From NCBI GenBank assembly GCA_900756715.1, contig CAAELC010000051.1, positions 1 through 13,222 of the forward strand: a stretch of 13,222 bases of DNA. The letters run 5' to 3'. Made by a program: the position numbers and the translations under genes. Of the stretch, positions 1 to 7,462 are shown one piece after another. How positions within the stretch are numbered: position 1 is the stretch's first letter; every line of letters starts with the position of its first letter. The stretch comes from an uncultured Oscillospiraceae bacterium (lineage in GTDB: Bacteria; Bacillota; Clostridia; Oscillospirales; Oscillospiraceae). The notes under the pieces are model-generated. The model made no database searches. It was not told the origin of the DNA and saw only the letters and a program-made list of their open reading frames with translations.

Positions 1-64
1 ATCCGGGGGCCGCCCCTTTGCATGTTCCCACAGGCAGGCCGGAAATCCCTATCTGCCGCGATCG

Positions 65-1341
65 TTACAGCACCGCCGTCACCACCAGCGAAGCTCCATC
101 CGGGCTTTCGGCGCTGATTTTCCCGCCATGGGCTGTTACAATGGCCCGGGCCAGCGACAAGCCGATGTCATAGCCCTGCACCTGACTGCGGGATGCATCC
201 GCCCGATAGAACCGGTCAAACAGCCGGTCATAGCTGCCCCGGGTCAGGCCCTCGGCCTGATTTTCACACGACAGATACACCCGCCGTCCCTTCTGCCGCA
301 GGCGGAAGGAAATAGTTGTGTTCTTTTGGGCATATTTCACTGCATTATCCGCCAGAATCGAGCACAATTGCCGCAGCGCTGCCTCGTTTCCGCGCAGGTG
401 CAGGTCGCTCTGCAATTCCCGCTCCAGCGCCAGTCCCCTGCTCTGGGCCAGCAGGGTGAAGGGCTCCAGTGCATCGTCCACCACCTCTGTCAGTGCCAGC
501 TCCTGCATATCCAGACGCTCTTCTGCTTCATCCATTCGGGTCAGAGATACCAGCGAAGCCGTCAGCGCTGTCAGACGCCGCACCTGTCCCCGGATGCCCT
601 GTGTCCATTTGCTTTCCCCCTGTTCCATTTCGATGACCTCCGTGCAGGAGTCAATGATGGTCAGGGGTGTTTTGATTTCATGCCCGGCATCGGTAATGAA
701 CTGCTTCTGCTTTTCGTAGCTTTCTGCCATAGGCCGGATGGCCCGCCGGCTCAGCAGCACCACCACCAGCAGCACTGCCCCCAGCCCGCCCAGACTGACC
801 AGCGCACTGATTCCAAGAAATGACCGGAAGGAATTGAGGCTGTGGGTGCAGTCCAGAAAGATATAGCGGGCAGAGCCGTCATCCAGTGTCTGAGCCAGAT
901 ATTTATAGCTGCCGCTGTAGGCACGGGTTTTCCCGGCAGCCTGCAGCCCTTGAGCCATGGCCACCGCCTCGTCAGGCTGTACCGCCGCAATGCAGTCCGT
1001 TTTTACCCATGTGGCTTCCCCGGCTGCGTTCAGCGTCACGCAGAAAAAGCGGGTTTCATACGGCGCCTCCGGCGACAGCTTCTTTTCCCCCGTTTTTTCT
1101 TCTGTGACTTCTCTGCAGGAGGCTGGTCCTCCATGAGCTGGTCAGCCGTTTTCGGCATCTGCTCGTTTGCCTCTGCAGGAAAAGCACCGCCGCCGCTGGC
1201 CAGCAGCTCCAGCCGCTGACCGGCACTGCGGTCAGCAGAGACAAAGTTGAACAGATTGATGGCCGTCATCAGCACCACCAGCACCCCTGTTACCGACAGC
1301 ATGGTGATGCGAATGAAGCGTTTTCGCAGTTTGTCGATCAT
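65..1341 (-). pseudogene. Sensor histidine kinase, broken by a -1 frameshift
   Basis: This is a membrane sensor kinase partner of the adjacent response regulator. The start ATG (1339-1341) overlaps the regulator stop as ATGA. The N-terminal part has a transmembrane segment (about residues 12-32) and runs in one frame to about position 1090. The rest continues in another frame to the TAA at 65-67. Joining needs one extra base inside the run TTTTCCCCCGTTTTTT (1083-1098, plus strand) and would give about 425 residues. The downstream frame has an extracytoplasmic stretch, a second transmembrane segment, the H-box GHEIKTPL, the N-box ILADNAVKYA, the F-box LFDRFYRAD and a G2 box reading GYDIGLS. 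In this family the G2 motif is usually GYGIGLS, so a nucleotide-binding Gly appears to be Asp. The frameshift could be genuine decay, a sequencing indel, or less likely slippage. The family call is firm; function as written is doubtful. Confidence 0.85.
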
Positions 1342-1889
1342 TGGCCGGCCTCCAGGCTGTAGCCCACGCCCCGCGCGGCCCGAATCTGCATACAGGCCCC
1401 CAGCTGCCCCAGCTTTTTCCGCAGGCCCGACAGGTATACCCATACCACGCTGATGTCCGCGTCACTGTCATAGCCCCAGATTTTTTCCAGAAACCGCTCC
1501 GTGGAAATCACCTGGCTGGGATGCTCCAGCAGCATTTCCAGAATCTGAAAGTCCCTGTTGCCCAGCCGCATTTCGCCCTTTGGGCCGGTGAGGCGGAAGC
1601 TGCTGCGGTCCAGCGACAGGTCACCAAACCGAATCACACCGCTCTGCAGCTGGGGCTGGCGACGGGTCATGGCCCGAATCCGGGCCAGCAGCTCCTGCGT
1701 GGCAAAGGGCTTTGTCAGATAGTCATCTGCCCCGCCGTCCAGCCCGGCTACCCGGTCGTCTATTTCGGACTTGGCTGTCAGCAGCAGCGCCGTCAGGCCG
1801 TCCTTTTTCGGCATCATAATATCCAGCACAGCCCCGTCATAGTTGCCGCACAGCATATAATCCACCGCGTCCTGCCCGTTACTCCACAT
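1338..1889 (-). CDS. OmpR/PhoB-family response regulator, truncated receiver domain
   Basis: This is a DNA-binding response regulator of the OmpR/PhoB family with a winged-helix effector domain (about residues 85-183, ending VRGVGYSL-like). The receiver domain is damaged. The phospho-acceptor Asp is at residue 23 (VLDIMMP), the switch Thr at 38 and the conserved Lys at 60. In intact family members the Asp lies near residue 51-54 and the Asp-to-Thr distance is about 28-29; here it is 15. So the first ~30 residues, with the acidic metal-binding pair, and about 13-14 residues after DGLT are missing, while Thr-to-Lys spacing is normal (22). The ATG overlaps the permease stop codon by 11 bases, and an in-frame TGA lies one codon upstream, so no longer version exists. 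The DNA-binding domain could still be made by translational coupling, but normal phospho-signalling seems impossible. It may be a pseudogene. Confidence 0.8.
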   Translation of the reverse strand: MWSNGQDAVDYMLCGNYDGAVLDIMMPKKDGLTALLLTAKSEIDDRVAGLDGGADDYLTKPFATQELLARIRAMTRRQPQLQSGVIRFGDLSLDRSSFRLTGPKGEMRLGNRDFQILEMLLEHPSQVISTERFLEKIWGYDSDADISVVWVYLSGLRKKLGQLGACMQIRAARGVGYSLEAGQ

Positions 1890-4674
1890 TTTTCAGGGCC
1901 TGATCCATGGGCACCCGCTTGATGCGCCGGAAATCCAGCACCATTACCAGCAAATATCCCACCAGCACAAACAGGAACATTTTCACATAGCCCATCGGCT
2001 TCATGCAGAAGGCATAATACCCACTGTACTCCATCAGCATGATCCGCCATACCTTTGCCATGAACCATGCCCCCAGAAATGTCGTCACCGCAGCCGTTAT
2101 CACCAGCACCAGCGTGGTGCTGGTCAGATACAGGGACGCTATTTCCCGGTTGGTATAGCCCAGAATTTTTGTCATGGAGATAGCCGTCTCGTTCTTTTCG
2201 ATGATGAGCTTCGTCAGCAGATAGATCATCACCGCCGACAGGAGAATGCACAGATACTGGAAATAGGTCATATAGCTGCCCATGGAGTGATCCAGCTGGT
2301 CGCACATCTTGGTAATATCCCGGATGGTGATGACCGTGGCCACCTGATCTGCATCCAGATCGGGCAGCTCTGCGTTGGAAAAGTATCCGCTGAAGGCAGC
2401 TTCCTTCTGCTCAAGCTCCGTCCGATACCGGTCAATGGGCATGAAGACCGCAATGCTCTGGCACCCGTCATAAATTCCCGCAACGGTAAGCGTATACTGC
2501 TTGTTTTCGTACTTTTCCTCCAGCGTCACCTGGTCGCCAACGCTCAGGCTGTATTTATCGGCAAAGGGCCGGGAGATGTACGCTTCGCCTTCCGCCAGCG
2601 TCCCAATATCTTCGATCGTTACATATTGGCTGCCGCTTTCCACACCATAAACTGAAACCTCCTCATCCAGCACATCGCCGCGCCGCAGCAGAGAGGTCAT
2701 GCAGAAGCGCTCCGCCCCCGGCGTCTGGGTGGTAATCAGATTTCCGTCTTCGTCCTCATAGTCCTTCAGCACATACTGATAGTCCGCGATCATCAGCTCT
2801 TCCGCATGCTCCTGATAATAGGCCAGCGTATCCGGCAGGCCCACCGCCATGGCCAGCAGCACCATGATAAAGGCCACGCCCACAAACAAAATGGCATAGT
2901 TTGCCGCATTCTGGAAAATGATTCGCAGGCGGAACCGGTGCATAAAGCCCCAATCCGGCAGGCGAACAGCCTTTTTCCGGCGGCTTCGCTTCAAATCCCG
3001 GCGCAAAAACTGCAGCGGTGTGTGGCGCATCATCCGGCCAATCACCAGCAGGTTCACCACCAGCATCAAAGCCAGCGGCACCACCGTGGTCTTCAAAAAG
3101 GCATCGGCATTCCAGATGGTGTGGTAGGTGGGCAGGCTGTAGCTGTTGTAATACATGCCAACCACTACATTTTTAAACACCGTGTAGCCCAGCATATTTC
3201 CCACGCAAGCGGCAAGCAGCGTCACCAGCAGCGGCATGGCCAGATAATGCCGCACCAGCTCCTGCCGGGTATAGCCGGAGGCCCGCAGCGTCCCGATGGC
3301 GGTGCTTTCACGGACGATGGTGTTGCTGGTTGTCACGCCGAAAATAAAGGCAATGATTATAATCAGCACATACAGCAGCACCCCGCCCATAGCCTTATCC
3401 GAGCCCATATCCTCCGTGGCGAAGGTAATAGCCGGATTGGCGTAAGCGGGCACATAGTCCTCCAGCGTATTGTCATATACCACCGTCTGGGTCAAAAGCG
3501 CCCGCATAAAGTCGTCTGACGCGCTTTTTTCCTCCACCTCCCCCACCGGAGCTGTTTCGTATCGCCACGCATAACCGTAGTGCACGGTGCTCTCCAGCCG
3601 CTCAAAGCCCTCCTGCGTCACCATACCCACATCAAATTGCAGCGCGTCGAACATCATATCTGTTGCCTTTTCATGCAGCGTGGCGTAATTCACATAGGCG
3701 ATCAGGCCCACCACCTTGAATTCGGTGTTGCCCACACGCACAGTGTCGCCCACCTGCACGCCCACATTGTCCGCGTGCATCCGGTCCATGGCCAGCTCCT
3801 CCGCCGTCTCCGGCAGCCGGCCTGACAGCACGCAGGCCAGATTCACATCTTCCTGCCGGGCATAGACCCGGATGGTACCGTCTGCCGTGCCATCCCGGTT
3901 ATAGTCCTCGTTTTCGTTGCGGAAAAAGTTTTCGTATACCACTGCGGGTCTGGCCTGAAAGTCCGGGTCATCCAGCTTGTACCTTTCATCTGCCTCGGCA
4001 TACTTTTTGTCAATCTCATCCCGCATCTTCTGCACGGCCTCCTCATAGGCCTTTGCATATGCCTCGTCGTAGGCTTCGGCGTAGGTCTGGGCATAGCCGC
4101 TGGCGTATGCCTCCTGATAGGCGGCCGGGTATGCCTGATCGTAGGCCGCCTGATACGCGCCGCTCTCTTTGGCCTGCGCCACGGCGGCAGGCAGCATAGC
4201 CTGAGCCGTCTGCTGATCCGCCCCGCCGGAGAGAAGCTGCTGCAACACCTCCGCTTCAAACCGGGCATCGAAGCTCTCGGCAAATGACTGGTCAAACCGG
4301 GTGCTGAACTGCCGGGTGAACTCCTCACGGAATCTTTCATCAAATTCCCGGTCAAATTCGCTTTGGAACTTTTCATCCAGCTCCTTCTTCCCCTCGTCCA
4401 GATAATACTGCTTCACATCCGCCTTTTCCCCGGTCCGGATGGCCTGCAGCAGCTCCTCGGAGGCCCGCTGAGTCAGTTCGAAGTGTCCGCTCTCCAGCTT
4501 GTAGTCCGCTTTGCCCGTCCGGGCGGCCTGCAGCATGCTGTCATTCGCCACATACATACCGGAAACAAATCCGATGGTCAGCACCAGAAACAGAAACACC
4601 ACCAGATATTTCCGCCAGTCTCCCATCAGTTCCCGGGGCAAACGGCGCAGCAGAGGATTTCTCACCTTTTTCAT
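1879..4674 (-). CDS. FtsX/MacB-like ABC transporter permease with long periodic extracytoplasmic region
   Basis: This is the membrane subunit of an ABC exporter or mechanotransmission-type transporter, partnered with the ATPase upstream. I chose the ATG at 4672-4674 (931 aa), preceded by AAAGGGG, over a GTG seven codons earlier that overlaps the ATPase stop. One transmembrane helix lies at about 24-43. It is followed by an extracytoplasmic region, then a three-helix FtsX bundle (VLLYVLIIIIAF, LLVTLLAACVG, LALMLVVNLLV), an inter-domain helix (AANYAILFVGVAF) with a second extracytoplasmic domain, and a final three-helix FtsX bundle near the C-terminus. This makes about eight helices, the usual layout of long Clostridia permeases in this family. 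Residues 103-139 have Phe every fourth position (ten) and residues 174-210 Tyr every fourth (ten), suggesting two long helices. Substrate is unknown; antimicrobial-peptide resistance or lipoprotein/envelope roles are typical of relatives. Confidence 0.9.
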   Translation of the reverse strand: MKKVRNPLLRRLPRELMGDWRKYLVVFLFLVLTIGFVSGMYVANDSMLQAARTGKADYKLESGHFELTQRASEELLQAIRTGEKADVKQYYLDEGKKELDEKFQSEFDREFDERFREEFTRQFSTRFDQSFAESFDARFEAEVLQQLLSGGADQQTAQAMLPAAVAQAKESGAYQAAYDQAYPAAYQEAYASGYAQTYAEAYDEAYAKAYEEAVQKMRDEIDKKYAEADERYKLDDPDFQARPAVVYENFFRNENEDYNRDGTADGTIRVYARQEDVNLACVLSGRLPETAEELAMDRMHADNVGVQVGDTVRVGNTEFKVVGLIAYVNYATLHEKATDMMFDALQFDVGMVTQEGFERLESTVHYGYAWRYETAPVGEVEEKSASDDFMRALLTQTVVYDNTLEDYVPAYANPAITFATEDMGSDKAMGGVLLYVLIIIIAFIFGVTTSNTIVRESTAIGTLRASGYTRQELVRHYLAMPLLVTLLAACVGNMLGYTVFKNVVVGMYYNSYSLPTYHTIWNADAFLKTTVVPLALMLVVNLLVIGRMMRHTPLQFLRRDLKRSRRKKAVRLPDWGFMHRFRLRIIFQNAANYAILFVGVAFIMVLLAMAVGLPDTLAYYQEHAEELMIADYQYVLKDYEDEDGNLITTQTPGAERFCMTSLLRRGDVLDEEVSVYGVESGSQYVTIEDIGTLAEGEAYISRPFADKYSLSVGDQVTLEEKYENKQYTLTVAGIYDGCQSIAVFMPIDRYRTELEQKEAAFSGYFSNAELPDLDADQVATVITIRDITKMCDQLDHSMGSYMTYFQYLCILLSAVMIYLLTKLIIEKNETAISMTKILGYTNREIASLYLTSTTLVLVITAAVTTFLGAWFMAKVWRIMLMEYSGYYAFCMKPMGYVKMFLFVLVGYLLVMVLDFRRIKRVPMDQALKNVE

Positions 4675-4688
4675 TGCCTCACGCCCCT

Positions 4689-5405
4689 TTACCACTCCAA
4701 TTCTGCCGCCGGAATTTTCCGCTCATTCTGCAGGTTGCTGCGCATCTGGCCGTCCCGCAGGCGAATCACATGATCGGCCATACCCTGAATGGCTTCATTG
4801 TGGGTTACCATAATCACGGTGTTGCCATACTTGCGGTTCACGGCCTCGATCAGCTGCAGGATTTCCTTTGAGGTCTGGTAATCCAGCGCCCCGGTTGGCT
4901 CATCGCACAGCAGAATGTCCGGATTCTTCACGATGGCCCGCCCGATGGACACCCGCTGCTGCTGTCCGCCGGAAAGCTGGTTGGGCAGCTTGTGCCGGTG
5001 CTCGTACAGCCCAAGTGTATGCAGCAGTTCGTTAATATCCAGCGGACTGTCTGACAGATATGCCCCCACCTCGATATTTTCCTTCACATTCAGGTTGCCG
5101 ATGAGATTATACATCTGGAAGACATATCCCAGATGACGGCGGCGGTATCGGGTCAGTCCCTTTTCCCCCATATCCTCCAGCTTATCGCCATTGATGGCAA
5201 TATAGCCGCCATCGGCGCTGTCAATGCCGCCGATAATGTTCAGCAGCGTGGATTTACCGGAGCCGGACGGCCCCAGCAGCACACAAATCTCCCCCCGGGC
5301 CACGGAAAAAGTCAGGCCCCGCAGCACCTCCTGTCGGGTTTCACCACTTCCGTAGCCCTTTTGAAGTTCTTTGATTTCCAGAAATTTTCTCTCTGTTTCG
5401 GACAT
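4689..5405 (-). CDS. ABC transporter ATP-binding protein, MacB/LolD type
   Basis: This is the ATPase that powers the adjacent FtsX-like permease. It is 238 aa, a normal length, and all catalytic motifs are visible: Walker A GPSGSGKS (45-52), Q-loop Gln97 in VFQMYNL, signature LSGGQ (144-148), Walker B ILLCDEP (164-170) with the D-loop GALD, and switch His202 in VTHNEA. The start ATG (5403-5405) follows a strong AAAGGAGGG site five bases upstream. The stop lies 14 bases upstream of the chosen permease start, so the two are co-translated. It is the first gene of the ATPase-permease-regulator-kinase operon. Cytoplasmic; the substrate cannot be told from the sequence. Confidence 0.95.
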   Translation of the reverse strand: MSETERKFLEIKELQKGYGSGETRQEVLRGLTFSVARGEICVLLGPSGSGKSTLLNIIGGIDSADGGYIAINGDKLEDMGEKGLTRYRRRHLGYVFQMYNLIGNLNVKENIEVGAYLSDSPLDINELLHTLGLYEHRHKLPNQLSGGQQQRVSIGRAIVKNPDILLCDEPTGALDYQTSKEILQLIEAVNRKYGNTVIMVTHNEAIQGMADHVIRLRDGQMRSNLQNERKIPAAELEW

Positions 5406-5447
5406 ATGTCCCTCCTTTTCCGGCCTGTTTACACAGCCTCGCCAGTC

Positions 5448-5465
5448 AGTTAGATTTAACTAACT
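5448..5465. promoter_or_regulatory. Palindromic operator just downstream of the -10 box
   Basis: AGTTAG (5448-5453) and CTAACT (5460-5465) form a perfect 6-bp inverted repeat around ATTTAA. It sits at the expected transcription start, three bases beyond the minus-strand -10 box. Size and composition (TTAGTTA-type half sites) resemble MarR-family, or possibly TetR-family, operators. A repressor bound here would block the ABC operon. No such regulator gene is in the window, so the binding protein is an inference. Confidence 0.6.
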
Positions 5466-5468
5466 AAC

Positions 5469-5497
5469 ATTATACGCCTATCCGTCCCGCATTTCAA
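5469..5497 (-). promoter_or_regulatory. Promoter of the ABC transporter/two-component operon
   Basis: On the minus strand, -35 TTGAAA (5492-5497) and -10 TATAAT (5469-5474) are separated by exactly 17 bases, a near-consensus sigma-A promoter. The ATPase start codon is about 64 bases downstream. It stands back to back with the plus-strand promoter of the csoR-lar operon, with -35 boxes about 45 bases apart. Confidence 0.85.
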
Positions 5498-5542
5498 GAG
5501 AAACTGCAGAAAATTCCGCCGGTAAAGGCTCTTTCCCCACCT

Positions 5543-5571
5543 TTGACAGCCGCAGCACTTTGCATTATAAT
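5543..5571 (+). promoter_or_regulatory. Consensus promoter of the csoR-larEBC operon
   Basis: The -35 TTGACA (5543-5548) and -10 TATAAT (5566-5571) are both perfect, with a 17-base spacer. The first gene starts 35 bases after the -10. A short inverted repeat AAAGG/CCTTT (5524-5528, 5540-5544) around a CCCC tract touches the -35 and could be part of an operator, but this is weak. Such a strong core promoter fits a gene set that is held down by a repressor. Confidence 0.88.
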
Positions 5572-5606
5572 AGTGGCATCTCTGTAAACGGACGAAGGAG
5601 GTCGTC

Positions 5607-5945
5607 ATGGAGGAGCATTCTCACATTCATTCCACTGACACACCCCATACGCATGCCCATGCTCATTCCCATGCCCATTCCCATTCCCACACCCAGACGC
5701 AGGCGGTGCTCAACCGGCTCAGCCGGGCCAGAGGACATCTGGACTCGGTGCGCCGCATGGTGGAACGGGGGGACGACTGCGCTGATGTGCTTATTCAGCT
5801 CAGCGCCGTTATCTCCGCCCTTAACAGCACTGCCAAGGTGATTCTGAAGGACCACATGGAGCACTGCATTCTCGACGCCGTGGAAGACGGGGACCATGAA
5901 GCCCTCCAGCGTCTCAGCGACGCGATTGACCGTTTCTTCACCTGA
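5607..5945 (+). CDS. CsoR/RcnR/InrS-family metal-sensing repressor with His-rich N-terminus
   Basis: This is a small all-helical metal-responsive repressor of the DUF156 family (112 aa), likely a tetramer that leaves DNA when metal binds. The N-terminus (residues 4-28) alternates His with small residues. The core follows from about residue 33 (VLNRLSRARGHL). Ligand positions are Cys58, His83 and Cys87, with the family spacing C-X24-H-X3-C. The fourth (W) ligand position, 32 residues before the Cys, is His26. His-Cys-His-Cys is the fingerprint reported for the nickel sensor InrS; copper CsoRs lack that first His and RcnR has His at the last position. The His run makes the exact His uncertain. 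It has an AAGGAGG site six bases before the ATG and its own consensus promoter. Because nickel-cofactor genes follow directly, a nickel sensor controlling lar genes is the likely role. Metal identity is inferred. Confidence 0.88.
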   Translation: MEEHSHIHSTDTPHTHAHAHSHAHSHSHTQTQAVLNRLSRARGHLDSVRRMVERGDDCADVLIQLSAVISALNSTAKVILKDHMEHCILDAVEDGDHEALQRLSDAIDRFFT

Positions 5946-5966
5946 TTTCCCAAAGGAGCATTTTCT

Positions 5967-6710
5967 ATGACATTGCAAGAATTTTTTGCCGCCTGCCCCA
6001 AGGCCGCTCTGGGCCTTTCCGGCGGCGTAGACTCCGCCTATCTGCTGTATGCGGGTCTATCCTGCGGCGCAGATGTACGGCCCTATTTTATCAAATCCAT
6101 CTTCCAGCCTCAATTTGAGTTGGATGACGCGCAAAAGCTCTGCCACCAGCTGGGGGTAGAACTGACGGTGCTGCCTGCGGATGTGCTGTCCGTTCCCCAT
6201 GTGGCGGAAAACCCCGCCAACCGCTGCTACTACTGCAAGCAGGCGATTTTCGGCACTCTCTCCCGTCAGGCCGCTCTGGATGGCTATTCCCTTCTGCTGG
6301 ACGGCACCAACACCAGCGACGATGCGGACGACCGCCCCGGCATGCAGGCCCTGCGGGAGCTTTCCGTTCGCTCTCCTCTGCGGGAATGCGGCCTGACAAA
6401 AGACGAAATTCGCCGGCGCAGCCGCGAGGCGGGTCTGTTCACCTGGAACAAGCCCTCCTATGCATGTCTTGCCACCCGGGTTCCCACCGGCGTAAAGCTG
6501 ACCGAGGAGGTTCTATGCCGGGTAGAGGGCGCCGAAAAGGCCCTCTTTTCCCTTGGGTTCAGTGATCTGCGGGTCCGCGTTTTTCACGATGCAGCCCGCC
6601 TGCAGCTGCCCGCCAGCCAGATGGAGCGGGCCGCCGCTATGGCCTCGCAGCTTCGTCAGGCCCTGTCCCCCTATTTTTCCGATGTCTTTCTGGATTTGAA
6701 AGGGCGGTAA
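5967..6710 (+). CDS. larE: LarE, ATP-dependent sulfur transferase for nickel-pincer cofactor synthesis
   Basis: LarE adenylates the carboxyl groups of pyridinium-3,5-biscarboxylate mononucleotide and replaces them with thiocarboxylates, the second step of NPN cofactor synthesis. The 247-aa protein is an N-type ATP pyrophosphatase: PP-loop SGGVDS at 18-23, the family motif NRCYYCK at 85-91, and GTNTSDD at 113-119. PSYACL (163-168) contains Cys167, at the position of the sacrificial cysteine of Lactiplantibacillus plantarum LarE. Some LarE proteins instead use a [4Fe-4S] cluster to carry sulfide; sequence reading alone does not settle which type this is. An AAAGGAG site (5952-5958) precedes the ATG. 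It lies 21 bases after the sensor gene and 2 bases before larB, so all are co-transcribed. Confidence 0.95.
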   Translation: MTLQEFFAACPKAALGLSGGVDSAYLLYAGLSCGADVRPYFIKSIFQPQFELDDAQKLCHQLGVELTVLPADVLSVPHVAENPANRCYYCKQAIFGTLSRQAALDGYSLLLDGTNTSDDADDRPGMQALRELSVRSPLRECGLTKDEIRRRSREAGLFTWNKPSYACLATRVPTGVKLTEEVLCRVEGAEKALFSLGFSDLRVRVFHDAARLQLPASQMERAAAMASQLRQALSPYFSDVFLDLKGR

Positions 6711-6712
6711 TT

Positions 6713-7462
6713 ATGGACGACATTCTCTCGCTTTTGCAGCAGGTGGAGCAGGGTTCTCTTTCGGCTAAAGAGGCTGCGCTGCAGCTGAAAATGCAGCCCT
6801 TTGAGGATCTGGGCTACGCCAAGGTAGATCATCATCGCGCCTTGCGCCAGCATGCCAAGGAGGTTATCTACGGCGAGGGCAAAACCACTTCTCAGCTGGA
6901 GGGAATCCTCCGCTCTATGCTGGAGTGCGGAAACACAAATATTCTTGTCACCCGGCTCAGCAGGGAAAAGGCCGACTATCTCTCGGCTCTTTTTCCGCTG
7001 CGCTATGAGCCGCTGTGCCGTCTGGCAGTGGTCAATCCTCAGGAGGTGCCGCTGCGCGGCTCCGTATGTGTGGCCGCTGCCGGAACCAGCGACCTTCCCA
7101 TAGCGGAGGAGGCTGCCATCACTGCCGAGACTTCCGGCAGCCGGGTAACACGGCTGTATGATGTGGGGGTGGCAGGGCTGCACCGGCTGCTGGGCAATCT
7201 TCAGCCGCTGATGACCGCCCGGGCCGTGGTCGTGGTGGCCGGAATGGAAGGCGCCCTTGCCAGCGTAGTTGGCGGACTTGTCGAATGTCCTGTCATCGCC
7301 GTGCCCACCAGCGTGGGCTACGGTGCTTCCTTCGGCGGTCTGGCGGCGCTGCTGTCCATGCTGAACTCCTGTGCCAGCGGATGCAGCGTGGTGAATATCG
7401 ACAACGGCTTTGGCGCGGGCTTTCTGGCCAGCCGCATCAATCTGATGGAGGGCATTCAATGA
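6713..7462 (+). CDS. larB: LarB, nicotinate adenine dinucleotide carboxylase/hydrolase
   Basis: LarB makes the first NPN intermediate: it carboxylates the pyridinium ring of nicotinic acid adenine dinucleotide and cleaves its phosphoanhydride, giving pyridinium-3,5-biscarboxylate mononucleotide. The 249-aa product has a variable N-terminal helical part and a PurE-like C-terminal domain with AAGTSDLPIAEEA (122-134), VAGMEGALASVVGGL (175-189) and PTSVGYGASFGG (198-209). Cys220 in MLNSC matches the position of Cys221, which in L. plantarum LarB attacks the pyridinium ring. NIDNGFGAG (228-236) is a further family hallmark. The start is 2 bases after the larE stop, with AAAGGG upstream; the stop overlaps larC as ATGA, so the genes are translationally coupled. 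Confidence 0.95.
   Translation: MDDILSLLQQVEQGSLSAKEAALQLKMQPFEDLGYAKVDHHRALRQHAKEVIYGEGKTTSQLEGILRSMLECGNTNILVTRLSREKADYLSALFPLRYEPLCRLAVVNPQEVPLRGSVCVAAAGTSDLPIAEEAAITAETSGSRVTRLYDVGVAGLHRLLGNLQPLMTARAVVVVAGMEGALASVVGGLVECPVIAVPTSVGYGASFGGLAALLSMLNSCASGCSVVNIDNGFGAGFLASRINLMEGIQ

Noticed and set aside
1..64. Terminator or gene remnant after the kinase
   Set aside because: No clear stem with a T-tract and no readable gene in this short edge segment.
128..823. 231-codon plus-strand frame antisense to the kinase
   Set aside because: The opposite strand encodes recognisable kinase boxes; this frame shows no domain.
1083..1098. Programmed -1 frameshift to make the kinase
   Set aside because: No proper X-XXY-YYZ slippery heptamer in the zero frame (the first base is G), and the neighbouring lesions favour decay or sequence error.
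5640..5695. Tandem CCCATNC-like repeats
   Set aside because: They are explained by the coding of alternating His residues in the CsoR-family protein, not a CRISPR or non-coding repeat.
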